Shown here piece by piece: positions 50,719-59,366 of a stretch of 64,000 bases of DNA. The notes beneath the pieces were generated by a model. It had not been told where the DNA came from, made no database searches, and worked only from the letters and a program-made list of their open reading frames with translations. Made by a program: the position numbers and the translations under genes. The first letter of the stretch is position 1. Each line of letters starts with the position of its first letter. The stretch comes from Streptomyces flavofungini (GTDB lineage Bacteria; Actinomycetota; Actinomycetes; Streptomycetales; Streptomycetaceae), in contig NZ_BMVR01000011.1 of the NCBI RefSeq assembly GCF_014650815.1, forward strand, positions 62,001-126,000. Reading direction: 5' to 3'.

Positions 50719-51470
50719 GCGCCCCTTCAAGCGCCCCCTCGGGCACGAAAGCGTCCAGCGGTACGTTCAACAGTGCGGGCGGCACCGGCAGCACGCCGGG
50801 CACCCCGGCGCCGCCCGCCCCGCACGCCACCGACGCCGACACCCCACCCCCGACCAGCCTCCGCACCCGCCTCGCCCGGCTCCCCCGCTGGACCCTCCTG
50901 CCGGTCTGCGCCGCCCTCGGCGCCCTCGCGGGCGGCACGTACGGCCTGCTCCAGACCCCGGAGTACACGGCCACCAGCTACGTCGTCGCCGTGCCCGGCG
51001 CCAAGGCCGACCCGGCCACCGCCCTGGGCTTCGCGCAGGCCTACGGCCGGGTCGCCACGCAGCTCGCCGTCCTCGGGGACGCGCAGATCGCCGCGGGGAT
51101 CTCGCCCACCGAGCTGCAGGACCGCGTCAAGGTGGCGACCTCCCCCGACGCCCCCATGATCTCGGTGTCCGCGTCGGCGGACCGGCCCGACGCCGCCGCC
51201 ACCCTCGCGAACGCGGTGTCCCGCGCGCTCACCACGAGCGCCGGCCACACCAAGAACAGCACCCGGGTCAAGCTCCTGCCGTTCTCCCGCGCCGTCGCGC
51301 CCACCGCTCCCTCCTCGCTCTCCGCCCCGGTGACCGCCCTGGTCGGCCTGTGCGCGGGCGGGCTGCTCGGCGGCCTCGGGCTCCTGGTGCGCCCGCGCGC
51401 CACCGCCCGGGCGCTGCCCGGCGGCGCCGTGCCGGGGCCCGCGTCCGCCGGGGTCCGGGGCGGCGCGTGA
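50715..51470 (+). CDS. Wzz/chain-length-determinant-like membrane protein
   Basis: 251 residues. A Ser/Gly/Thr/Pro-rich cytoplasmic N-terminus (about 1-55) precedes two transmembrane helices (about 63-80 and 202-222). A periplasmic-type domain between them has QTPEYTATSYVVAVPG and ISVSASADRPDAAATLANAVSRAL. This Wzz topology controls EPS chain length. No tyrosine-kinase domain is attached. The GTGA overlap at the stop couples it to the acyltransferase. Confidence 0.83.
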   Translation: MSAPSSAPSGTKASSGTFNSAGGTGSTPGTPAPPAPHATDADTPPPTSLRTRLARLPRWTLLPVCAALGALAGGTYGLLQTPEYTATSYVVAVPGAKADPATALGFAQAYGRVATQLAVLGDAQIAAGISPTELQDRVKVATSPDAPMISVSASADRPDAAATLANAVSRALTTSAGHTKNSTRVKLLPFSRAVAPTAPSSLSAPVTALVGLCAGGLLGGLGLLVRPRATARALPGGAVPGPASAGVRGGA

Positions 51471-52720
51471 CGACGGCGACCCGGTCCGGGCTGACCGCCG
51501 GGCTCTGCGTGGACGAGGACGAGTTCGCGTCCCTGGCCGGTCCCTGGCGGCGGCTCTACGAGACCTGCGAGGAGGCGACGCCGTTCCAGAGCCACGCGTG
51601 GCTGACCTCGTGGTGGCGGTCGTACGGCCGTCGCGGGCGGCTGCGGGTGCTGCTCGTGCGCGACGGCGGCGAGCTGGTCGCGGCGGCGCCGCTGATGCGG
51701 GTGCACCGGCCCGTCCCGGCGCTGCGGCCGCTCGGCGGCGCGATCTCGGACTTCGCGGACGTCCTGCTCGCCGCCGACTGCCGCGAGCGCGCGGCGGACG
51801 CGCTGGCCGAAGGGATGCACGGCCTTGCCCGGGGCGCGCTGATCGACTTCCGTGAGGCCCGTCCCGGCGCCTGCGTCGAGAGCGTCTACGACCGGTGGTG
51901 CGGCCCGCGCCGTGAACTGGCCGACTCCCCCTGCCTCGAACTCCCCCCGCTGCCCGTCGACGAGCTCCTGAAACGGCTGCCCGCCACCACGGCCCAGCGC
52001 GCCCGCGCCAAGCTGCGCAAGCTGACGGCGCTCGGCGTGCGGACCCGGGTCGTACCCGCCGACGAGGTGGAGACGTCCCTGGCCACCCTGCTGCGGCTGC
52101 ACGAACTCCAGTGGCAGGGGCGCAAGGTGACGACCGAACACCTCCGGCCGCGCTTCCGCGAGCACCTGCTGTGCGCCGTGCGCCCCATGGTCGCGGCGGG
52201 CGACGCCGTGGTCACGGAGTTCCACCTGGACGGCGAGGTCCTTGCCGCCGACCTCACCCTGCTGTCCGCGCGGCTCGCGGGCGGCTATCTCTACGGCGCC
52301 CATCCGCGGCTGCGCGAACGCAAGATCGACGTGGCCACGATGCTGCTCGACGCCTGCACCCGGCACACCTCGGGCCCGCACCCCCGCACCCTGTCCCTGC
52401 TGCGCGGCGACGAACCGTACAAACAGCACTGGCGCCCCACCCCGGCTCCCAACCGCCGCTTCCTCCTCGCCCACAGTCGGACGGCCCCGCTCCTGACGGC
52501 GGCGGTGTGCGAGGCGTCGGCGCGGGAGTGGGCGCGGGGGGTGCGCCGGGACTGGCAAGTACGGCAGCAGCAGCGGGAACGTGCCGGGCGCGCGGGCGAC
52601 GGGCAACGCGGCAGCGACAGGCAACGCGGGAACGACAAGCAGCACGGCAGCGACAGACAGCACGGCGGCGAAGTGCGACGTGGAGGTGAGGGGCGGCCCG
52701 GTGGCGGAACTTCCCCGTGA
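51467..52720 (+). CDS. GNAT (BcsL/CelD-like) acyltransferase
   Basis: 417 residues from the GTG at 51467. The pattern TPFQSHAWLTSWWRSYG, RAKLRKLTALGVRTRVV, LHELQWQGRK and AAGDAVVTEFHLDGEVLAADLTLL fits the GNAT/CelD-type domain found in polysaccharide operons, thought to acylate sugars or transfer aminoacyl groups. After about residue 370 the protein ends in a Gln/Arg/Gly/Asp tail with 18-bp-encoded GSDRQR/GNDKQH repeats. It is the last gene of the operon; a hairpin overlaps its stop. Confidence 0.85.
   Translation: MTTATRSGLTAGLCVDEDEFASLAGPWRRLYETCEEATPFQSHAWLTSWWRSYGRRGRLRVLLVRDGGELVAAAPLMRVHRPVPALRPLGGAISDFADVLLAADCRERAADALAEGMHGLARGALIDFREARPGACVESVYDRWCGPRRELADSPCLELPPLPVDELLKRLPATTAQRARAKLRKLTALGVRTRVVPADEVETSLATLLRLHELQWQGRKVTTEHLRPRFREHLLCAVRPMVAAGDAVVTEFHLDGEVLAADLTLLSARLAGGYLYGAHPRLRERKIDVATMLLDACTRHTSGPHPRTLSLLRGDEPYKQHWRPTPAPNRRFLLAHSRTAPLLTAAVCEASAREWARGVRRDWQVRQQQRERAGRAGDGQRGSDRQRGNDKQHGSDRQHGGEVRRGGEGRPGGGTSP
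52594..52680 (+). repeat. 18-bp tandem repeat at the end of the acyltransferase gene
   Basis: Four to five units encode GDGQR, GSDRQR, GNDKQH, GSDRQH and GGEVRR near the C-terminus. Confidence 0.8.
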
Positions 52721-52732
52721 ACGTTCCGCCAC
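52701..52732. terminator. Hairpin at the end of the EPS operon
   Basis: 10-bp perfect stem GTGGCGGAAC / GTTCCGCCAC that includes the acyltransferase stop codon region; convergent with the GH26-like gene. Confidence 0.6.
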
Positions 52733-52771
52733 CGCGCCGGGCTCAGTCACCCCCACGACCGCCGCGCCCCC

Positions 52772-54067
52772 TCAGGCGCGCGGCCGCTCCTTCCGCTCCC
52801 ACCAGTCGAACCGCAGGCACAGCTTCCCGCCCAGCCAGTACTCGACCCAGTCGCCCAGGTCCAGCGGCGAACAGTGCGGCGGGCGTACCGGAGCGGTCGG
52901 TTCGGTCGGCTTCGGCGTCGGGTTCACCGGCAGGCCGGAGAGCGCCTCGCGGTACACCTTCGTGGCCTTGGGGTTGTCCTTGCACTGCCAGACGCCGTGC
53001 GGGCAGTAGTCCGTGACCGTGTTGTACAGCGGCTTGTGCTCGGCCATCCACTTCAGCATCCGGCGCATGTACTCGTCGTTGTCGCCGTTGCGGAAGAGGC
53101 CCCATTCGGGATACGAGATGGGCTTCTTGTGGGCCTTCGCGAAATCCACGTGGTGCTGGAGCCCGTACTCCTCGGTTACCTGCTGGTCGAACGTCACGCC
53201 GCTGGGCTGGTCGTACGAATCGAGCCCGATGATGTCGACGGAATCGTCACCGGGATAGCAATCGGTCCACGGAATGGCGTCCCGACCGCGATTCGGGGTG
53301 AAATCGAACTTGAATTTCTGTCCCGGCACCGAACGCATCGTGGTGACGATTCGTTTCCAGTACGTCTTCCAGGATTCCGGATCCGGACCGCAACGATGGG
53401 TGTACGTGGTGCCGTTCATCTCCCAGCCGAGCACGATCACCGTGTCCGGCACCCCGAGGTCGACGAGGCGCTTCGCGAGGACGCGGAAGTGCTCGTCGAA
53501 TTGCCCGGCCGCGCCCTGCCGCAGCATCGAGCGCACCTGCCAGTCGCCGATGCGGTCCTCGTTGCGCTCCAGCATCGGCACGTTCAGGACGAACATCCGG
53601 TCGTCCTTGGCCTTGCGCCAGGCCGCCCAGCTCTCCAGGAAGCGCGGCGCGCCCTCGATGTTGCTCCACCGGTCACCCGGGAGGTACGTGTGCCCGACCC
53701 GCAGCTCGGTCCCGTCCAGCCACTTGCTGAGCTCGGTCATGCGGTCGACGCCGAGGGGGCCGTAGTCGAGGTAGGCGCCGATGGCGGGGAGCTGGGGGTC
53801 GGCCGGGTCGGGACTCTCCGCGGGCGCGGGGCTCTCCGAGGCGGCGGGCGCGGGGCTCTCCGCGGGCGCGGGCGCCGGACTCTCCGGAGGCGCGGGGACG
53901 GCGGCGCCCGGCGGCGCGGGCGTCGGCTCCCCCGCGGGCGCCTTCCCTGCGGTGTGTGCGGGCACGGCGACCACAGCGGTCGACGCGATGATTCCGGCCG
54001 CGATGAAGGCCAGCCGTTTTCCGCGTCGGCCCGATCGTTTACTGCGTTGGCTACGCCGTGGGTTCAT
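52772..54067 (-). CDS. Secreted GH26-like glycoside hydrolase
   Basis: 431 residues from ATG 54067, with GAGGAGC upstream. A basic N-region and signal helix (about 18-45, LAFIAAGIIASTAVVAVPAHTA) precede a Pro/Ala/Glu/Ser repeat linker (about 48-95). A TIM-barrel follows with the acid/base Glu in VLGWEMNGT and the likely nucleophile Glu in ISYPEWGLF. The motifs resemble GH26 beta-mannanases. Transcribed toward the EPS operon. It may trim or release the EPS. Confidence 0.85.
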   Translation of the reverse strand: MNPRRSQRSKRSGRRGKRLAFIAAGIIASTAVVAVPAHTAGKAPAGEPTPAPPGAAVPAPPESPAPAPAESPAPAASESPAPAESPDPADPQLPAIGAYLDYGPLGVDRMTELSKWLDGTELRVGHTYLPGDRWSNIEGAPRFLESWAAWRKAKDDRMFVLNVPMLERNEDRIGDWQVRSMLRQGAAGQFDEHFRVLAKRLVDLGVPDTVIVLGWEMNGTTYTHRCGPDPESWKTYWKRIVTTMRSVPGQKFKFDFTPNRGRDAIPWTDCYPGDDSVDIIGLDSYDQPSGVTFDQQVTEEYGLQHHVDFAKAHKKPISYPEWGLFRNGDNDEYMRRMLKWMAEHKPLYNTVTDYCPHGVWQCKDNPKATKVYREALSGLPVNPTPKPTEPTAPVRPPHCSPLDLGDWVEYWLGGKLCLRFDWWERKERPRA

Positions 54068-54221
54068 GACTGCTCCTCGTGGACCGGCCACACATGTCTG
54101 ACGCCTCGGATTGCTGACGCTGCTGACGTTCCGTCATATGTATTTCTTTTGCGCCAATCGAGTCTTTAATCCTCCGTGACCGCACATCGCCCCATTGGGC
54201 GAGCGATCAGTAAGGCCGACC

Positions 54222-55541
54222 TTGCATTCTCTGGACACACGCGTTCCCGCGGTCCTGCTGCGGATCGACCGGAATCCCTTTCACCACGGCACCCTGGGCG
54301 CGGTGCGTTCCCTGGGCCGGGAGGGGGTGGAGGTGCACCTGGTGGCCGCCGACGAGCACAGCCCGGTCGCCCGCTCCCGCCACCTGCACCGCATCCACCC
54401 GCCGCCCAACCCCACGGCCACCCCGGAGGACGTGCGCGCGGTCCTGCTCCGCGTCTCCGCACGCGTCGGCCGCCCCGCCGTCCTGATCCCCCTGGACGAC
54501 GCGGGCGCCCTCGCCGTCGACGCCGTGCGCGCGGCCCTCACCGACCGCTACCTGCTGCCCCGGCCCGCGCCCGGCCTGCCCGAGCGCCTCGCCGACAAGT
54601 CCGCCCTGGCCGAGCTGTGCGCCCGCATCGGTGTGGCCCACCCGCGGATGGTGGCGCCCACGACGCCCGCCGAGGCGGCCGGGGCGGTGACGGCCCTGGG
54701 CGCCCCGGTGGTGGCGAAGTGGAGCCGCCCCTGGCTGCTGCCCCGCGGCAGCGGCCTGCGCAGCGCCGTCCTCATCCGCTCCGCGCGCGAGGCGGCGGCC
54801 CTGCACGAACGCGCCGCGGCCGCGGGCAGCCGCCTGCTCCTCCAGGCGTACGTCCCCGGCGGCCCCGAAGCCGACTGGTTCGTGCACGGGTACGTCGGCC
54901 GTGACGGCGACGTGTCCGGCGGCGGCACGGGCCGCAAGCGCCGGGCCCGGCCCCGCGCGGCCGGGCTCACGGCGGTCGGCGAGTGGGCGCACGACGCGGG
55001 CCTGTGGGCGCTCGCCCGGCGGCTGCTCGCGGGCCTCGGCTACCGGGGCGTGTTCGACCTGGACTTCCGCCGCGACGCCCGCACCGGCACGTACCACCTG
55101 CTCGACTTCAACCCGCGCCCCGGCGCCCAGTTCCGCCTCTTCGCGGACGGCACCGGCACCGACGTGGTGCGCGCCGCCCACCTCGACCTGACGCACCGCC
55201 CGGTCCCGGCACCGGCCCCGCTGCCGGGCCGCGCCTTCGTCGTCGAGAACTACGCGCCCCTGACCGCCCTGCGCACCCGGCACCGGGTCACCCTCCGGTC
55301 GCGGGAATTCCGGGCTCCCGGCGTCGAGTTCGCCTGGTCCGGCGCGGACCCCGCCGACGACCCGGCCCCGGCCGCCGACCTGTGGCGCCGCTGGCGCCGC
55401 CACGTCCTGCGGCACTCGCGCGCCCGGCTCGCGGGCGCCGCCCAGAACATCCTGCTGACGCTGTCCACCAGGGCGCGGGAGACCTCCCCGGCCGTCCTGT
55501 CCGGCACGACGAACAGAGAGCGAGCGGTCACCGATGCATGA
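54222..55541 (+). CDS. ATP-grasp family ligase
   Basis: 439 residues from TTG 54222, which follows AAGG with 8-nt spacing; an upstream TTG at 54195 has no RBS. ATP-grasp fold: N-terminal VPAVLLRIDRNPFHHGTLGAVRSLGREGVEVHLV, then VLIPLDDAGALAVDA, LADKSALAELC and VVAKWSRPWLLPRGSGLRS. The metal-binding end reads FDLDFRRD and LLDFNPRPGAQFRLF. It couples ATP hydrolysis to joining a carboxylate with an amine or similar group. Its stop overlaps the flavoprotein gene by 8 bp. Substrate unknown. Confidence 0.85.
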   Translation: MHSLDTRVPAVLLRIDRNPFHHGTLGAVRSLGREGVEVHLVAADEHSPVARSRHLHRIHPPPNPTATPEDVRAVLLRVSARVGRPAVLIPLDDAGALAVDAVRAALTDRYLLPRPAPGLPERLADKSALAELCARIGVAHPRMVAPTTPAEAAGAVTALGAPVVAKWSRPWLLPRGSGLRSAVLIRSAREAAALHERAAAAGSRLLLQAYVPGGPEADWFVHGYVGRDGDVSGGGTGRKRRARPRAAGLTAVGEWAHDAGLWALARRLLAGLGYRGVFDLDFRRDARTGTYHLLDFNPRPGAQFRLFADGTGTDVVRAAHLDLTHRPVPAPAPLPGRAFVVENYAPLTALRTRHRVTLRSREFRAPGVEFAWSGADPADDPAPAADLWRRWRRHVLRHSRARLAGAAQNILLTLSTRARETSPAVLSGTTNRERAVTDA

Positions 55542-56835
55542 CCTGCTGATCGTGGGAGCGGGCCCCTACGGCCTGTCGATCGCCGCGCACGCCGCGGCGG
55601 CGGGCCTGGACGTACGCGTCTTCGGCCGGCCCATGGCCTCCTGGCGCGACCACATGCCGCGCGGCATGTTCCTGAAGTCGGAGCCCTGGGCGTCCGACCT
55701 CTCCGACCCCGGCGCCCGGTACGGCCTGGCCGCGTACTGCGCCCGTGAGGGCCTGCGCGCGGAGCACGGCGTTCCGCTGCCGGTCGAGCACTTCGCCGCG
55801 TACGGCCTGTGGTTCGCCGCGCAGGCCGCCCCGCCGGTCGACGAGCGCCTGATCCGCTCCGTGCGCCCCCTCCCGGACGGCTTCGCCGTCACGACCACCG
55901 ACGGCGAGACCTTCCACGGCCGTACGGTGGCCCTCGCCGTCGGCGTCATGCCGTTCGTCGAAATCCCCTCCCTGGTACGGGGCCTGGGCCCCGCCCACGT
56001 CTCGCACAGCAGCCACCACGCGGACCTGCGCCCCCTGCGCGACAAGGACGTCACGGTGCTCGGCGCGGGCCAGGCCGCCCTGGAAACGGCCGCGCTCCTC
56101 GCCGAACAAGGCACCCGCGTACGCGTCCTGGCACGCGCCCCCCACGTGCGCTGGAACACCCTGCCGCCCGCCTGGCACCGCCCCTGGTGGCAGTCGGCCC
56201 GCGCCCCGCACAGCGGCCTCGGCTGCGGCTGGCGCAACTGGTTCTACGCCGAACGCCCCGGCCTCTTCCGCCTCCTCCCCGCATCCACCCGCGCCCGCGT
56301 CAGCGAGACGGCACTGGGCCCGGCGGGAGCTTGGTGGGTGCGGGACCGCGTGGAAGGAGCAGCCGCTCCGACAACGGCCGGGCCGCCGCGTACCACCATC
56401 GAGATCGTCACCGGACACCGGCTCACGGCCGCACACCTCAGCGACGGCCAGGTGCGCCTCTCCACCCAAGGCCCGGACGGCGCCGCGGTCTTCGCCACCG
56501 ACCACGTCCTCGCGGCCACCGGATTCCGCGCCCAGACCCACCGCATCGACGTGCTCGACCTCGGCGTACGGGACTCCCTGCGCCGCCTCGCCGACGGATC
56601 CCCGTACGTGGACCACGGGTTCGAGACCTCCCTGCCCGGCCTGTTCGTCGCCGGTCTGCCGACCGCGTCGAGCTTCGGCCCCGCGATGCGCTTCGTCCAG
56701 GGTGCGGGCTTCACGGCGGGCCGCCTGGTGGCGGGGGTGCGACGGCGGGTGCGGCGGCCGGGCGCCGTGCCGGTGGCCCGCAGCGCCGAGCCGCTCGGGA
56801 GGGCACCGTACGAGAGCGGGGCGCCCGGGCGCTGA
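55534..56835 (+). CDS. FAD/NAD(P)-binding oxidoreductase
   Basis: 433 residues. FAD-binding LLIVGAGPYGLSIAAHAA at the N-terminus, a second dinucleotide fold VTVLGAGQAALETAALLAEQG (about 170-190), and ATGFRAQ plus LPGLFVAGLPTASSFGP near the C-terminus. The layout resembles flavin monooxygenase or lysine/ornithine N-hydroxylase-like enzymes. Overlaps the ATP-grasp gene, suggesting consecutive steps of one modification pathway. Substrate unknown. Confidence 0.85.
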   Translation: MHDLLIVGAGPYGLSIAAHAAAAGLDVRVFGRPMASWRDHMPRGMFLKSEPWASDLSDPGARYGLAAYCAREGLRAEHGVPLPVEHFAAYGLWFAAQAAPPVDERLIRSVRPLPDGFAVTTTDGETFHGRTVALAVGVMPFVEIPSLVRGLGPAHVSHSSHHADLRPLRDKDVTVLGAGQAALETAALLAEQGTRVRVLARAPHVRWNTLPPAWHRPWWQSARAPHSGLGCGWRNWFYAERPGLFRLLPASTRARVSETALGPAGAWWVRDRVEGAAAPTTAGPPRTTIEIVTGHRLTAAHLSDGQVRLSTQGPDGAAVFATDHVLAATGFRAQTHRIDVLDLGVRDSLRRLADGSPYVDHGFETSLPGLFVAGLPTASSFGPAMRFVQGAGFTAGRLVAGVRRRVRRPGAVPVARSAEPLGRAPYESGAPGR

Positions 56836-56879
56836 CGCCCCCACGCACGGAGCGGACGGGCCGCCGTCGACCCGTCCGC

Positions 56880-56990
56880 TCCGCACCTCGCGCACTGCTG
56901 CACGCTGCTGCTTCTAGCTGCAGCCTCTCCTGCTCACTTCTCTCTCACCGCTCGCACTGCTCTCTGCCACTGCTTCCTCTTCGCCCCGGC
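56880..56990. other. Pyrimidine-rich intergenic stretch
   Basis: About 110 bp unusually rich in CTGCT/CTCTC words and lower in G than its surroundings, between the convergent flavoprotein and long-chaplin genes. No gene or clear hairpin. Confidence 0.4.
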
Positions 56991-56996
56991 GCGGGT

Positions 56997-57923
56997 TCAG
57001 GACGTGCTGCGTCCGCGTCGGTAGAGGAGGGCACCGCCGACCAGCAGCCCGGCGCTCGCGGCAGCGGCCGCGAGGGCGTTCTGGTCCATGCCGGTCGCGG
57101 CGAGCTGGCTGGCGTGCTCCGGTGTCGCGGCGGGACGCGGCGGCCTGGCGGTCGCGGCGGCCTTCAGGAACTCCGGGGCCCTCGGCACGGTGCGCGGCGC
57201 GCGGGGCGGCTCGGGCGGCGTGACCCGCTCGACGGGCTGCTCGGGCTTGACCGGTGGCACGTGCGGCTCGGGCACCGGAGGCGCCTGCTCGGGAGCCTGA
57301 CCGCACTCGTTCCCGCTGGTCCCGGAGAGCGCCGCCACCACCTCGACGGCGTTGCCGCAGGCGTTGATCGGGATGTCGAGCGGGGCCTGGAGCAGGTTCC
57401 CCGCCAGCACGCCGGGCGAGTGGGACGCCTCGCCGTCGGCGCTGGCGCCGCCGCCATGGTGCGCGGGTTCCGGAGTCGCCGGTTCCGGGGTCGCCCGCTC
57501 CGGGGTCGCCGACTCGGGCGCGGGCTTCGGGGCGGGGGCCGGGGCGGGCTTGGGGGCCGCGCGCTCCGGGGCGGGGGCGGGTGCGGGGGCGGGCTTGGGT
57601 ACGGGCGCGGGCGCGGGCTTCGGCGCTGCCTCGCGCTTCGGCGGAGCCGCACGCTCCGGTGCCCGCTCGGTAGTCGGGGATGAGGTGTGCGCACACGAGT
57701 TACCCATGGCCGGGTTCCCCGCGCCCACGCCGTTCACCGAGTTGCCGCAGACGTTCAGCGGCACCTCCAGCGGGGCTTGCACACTGTTGCCCGACAAGAA
57801 GCCGGGCGAGCCCGCGGCCTGTCCGTGCGCATCGGCTGCGGCGAACGCGGACTGGCCGGGCAGGGACAGGATGCTCGTGGCGGCCGCCGCCGAGAGCACC
57901 CCTTTGGTAAGGGCCTGTCGCAA
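56997..57923 (-). CDS. Long chaplin with LAATG sortase signal
   Basis: 308 residues from a TTG at 57923, with GAGGAAG 9 nt upstream. Signal peptide (about 1-29); chaplin domain 1 (GSPGFLSGNSVQAPLEVPLNVCGN to GNSC); a Pro/Ala/Lys/Glu repeat linker (about 85-155); chaplin domain 2 (HSPGVLAGNLLQAPLDIPINACGN to GNEC); a Pro-rich spacer; then LAATG, a transmembrane helix and the basic tail YRRGRSTS. This is the wall-anchored long-chaplin architecture, a class E sortase substrate. Position suggests a chpA/chpD counterpart. The only long chaplin in the window. Confidence 0.93.
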   Translation of the reverse strand: MRQALTKGVLSAAAATSILSLPGQSAFAAADAHGQAAGSPGFLSGNSVQAPLEVPLNVCGNSVNGVGAGNPAMGNSCAHTSSPTTERAPERAAPPKREAAPKPAPAPVPKPAPAPAPAPERAAPKPAPAPAPKPAPESATPERATPEPATPEPAHHGGGASADGEASHSPGVLAGNLLQAPLDIPINACGNAVEVVAALSGTSGNECGQAPEQAPPVPEPHVPPVKPEQPVERVTPPEPPRAPRTVPRAPEFLKAAATARPPRPAATPEHASQLAATGMDQNALAAAAASAGLLVGGALLYRRGRSTS

Positions 57924-58037
57924 TCTAGTGGTCTTCCTCTGAGCGAAGGGGAGCCGGCCTTGGGGCCCTGGGGCCTGCCAAGGCCGGCGGTGACACGGCC
58001 TGGACGACCGGGTCGCTACGTCAGTACGTCAAGGACG

Positions 58038-58271
58038 TCAGTCGTTGACGCAGCTGTTGCCGAACGCCGGGTTCAGCAGCGCGAGCAGGTCGGCGCTGTT
58101 GCCGCACACGTTGACGGGAACGTGGACGGGAACCTGCACGAGGTTGCCGGAGAGGAAACCCGGGGAGTGGGCGGCCACGCCGTCGGCGCCCGCGTCGGCG
58201 AATGCCGGGGCACCGAAGCTCAGTGCCAGGACAGCACCAGCAATGACGGTTGCGCTCTTCTTGAGCTTCAC
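58038..58271 (-). CDS. Short chaplin
   Basis: 77 residues from the GTG at 58271, with AAGGGAAG upstream. Signal peptide (about 1-26) and one chaplin domain with two cysteines: HSPGFLSGNLVQVPVHVPVNVCGN to NPAFGNSCVND. It lies between the long chaplin and the first rodlin, all on the same strand, but with its own upstream AT-richer region. Confidence 0.92.
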   Translation of the reverse strand: MKLKKSATVIAGAVLALSFGAPAFADAGADGVAAHSPGFLSGNLVQVPVHVPVNVCGNSADLLALLNPAFGNSCVND

Positions 58272-58632
58272 AGATCTTCCCTTCTGACCGGTCGCGCCTA
58301 AACGGCGGTGAGAGCCGGGCGGGCAGTATCTTCACCCGCACCGCGACCTGAGTCCTGACCAACGAGCACCAAGAGCAGAAGAAACCGGCAGAACCCCGAC
58401 ATTCCCAGGTTCACCCGACTGCTATCGACCAGCTTTTACACACCGGAATACGCACAGGGATACATGCGGGGACACCTGACTGGATACACAAGGAGATACG
58501 CACTGTGTACGCCCGGAAATCCGGCGACCGAATTTCCGCCGGAGCCATCCGAATCACGGCAAAGAAAAGCCGCTCGGGCCGCCCCGCTCGAAGGAGTCGG
58601 GGCGGCCCGGGCGGTCGCTGCGGCGTGGAGGG
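58272..58632. other. Promoter region of the short chaplin
   Basis: 361 bp without a credible gene. The chaplin-proximal part is relatively AT-rich and has repeated GGATACA/GGAATACGCA words (58440-58505), possibly a regulator site. The distal part contains the rodlin terminator (58575-58609). Confidence 0.5.
58575..58609. terminator. Hairpin after the first rodlin gene
   Basis: 12-bp perfect stem CGGGCCGCCCCG / CGGGGCGGCCCG, 24 bp past the minus-strand stop. Confidence 0.8.
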
Positions 58633-59043
58633 TCAGCCGTTGTGCGCGCCGTTGCCGGACAGCACCGGGATGTCGCTGAGGATGTGCGACAGCGGCTCGT
58701 CGCCCTTGGCCTGCGTCGAGTTCTCGGTGCACTGCTGGTTCTGCGGCGCCGACAGGATCGGGATGTCCTGGACCGCGACCGGCACGACACCGACGATGGA
58801 GCCGATGTTGCCCTTGACCGGCAGGCCGACACAGGGCTTGTTCAGGGATCCCTGGACGAGGGACAGCTGCGGGCTCATGTCGCCCTTGGTGACGGAGTTG
58901 CCGAACGCCTGCTTGGCGCCGTTGCCGCTCGCCGACTGGGTGCCGCTGTCGTCACCGATGGCCATCGCGGCAGGGGCTGCGGTGGCTGAGATACCGACGA
59001 CGGAGACTGCGACCGCAGCCGCTGCCATTGCCTTCTTGAGCAT
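58633..59043 (-). CDS. rdlA: Rodlin (RdlA-like)
   Basis: 136 residues. Signal peptide (about 1-28) and a mature rodlin with GNSVTKGDMSPQLSLVQGSLNKPC, PVAVQDIPILSAPQNQQCTENSTQ and KGDEPLSHILSDIPVLSGNG. Two cysteines. Rodlins organise chaplin fibrils into the paired rodlets of spore and aerial-hypha surfaces. Divergent from the second rodlin across a 323-bp promoter region, as in S. coelicolor rdlA/rdlB; symbol given by position. Confidence 0.93.
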   Translation of the reverse strand: MLKKAMAAAAVAVSVVGISATAAPAAMAIGDDSGTQSASGNGAKQAFGNSVTKGDMSPQLSLVQGSLNKPCVGLPVKGNIGSIVGVVPVAVQDIPILSAPQNQQCTENSTQAKGDEPLSHILSDIPVLSGNGAHNG

Positions 59044-59366
59044 TTGCTGTTCCTTTTCTGGGCAGAAGCACAGGTTACTGCGGGCTGCTCAACTCACCGT
59101 CGGACGTTTGGTTCCGCTCATTCACTCCATCGGATCTTTTCGTAGGACCGGCGGCGCCCGGCGCATTCACATAAACGCACACCACCATGAGTGGCGCCGC
59201 AGTGAACCATCGGATTATCCGGACAACGCCAGGCACAGAACACCTGTTGGCGGACCCGCGCTCGGCCATTGGTGGGCCATATGAGTGAACAGCAGCAACC
59301 CCACACCGCTGGCGCAGTTGCTCAGGGTGCTCCACGGACGGGGTTCATATCCAGAAGGGAAATGCT
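59044..59366. other. Divergent rodlin promoter region
   Basis: 323 bp between two divergent rodlin genes, AT-richer than the surroundings, with no credible gene. It must hold both promoters; I could not assign a sigma-factor consensus with confidence. Confidence 0.55.
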
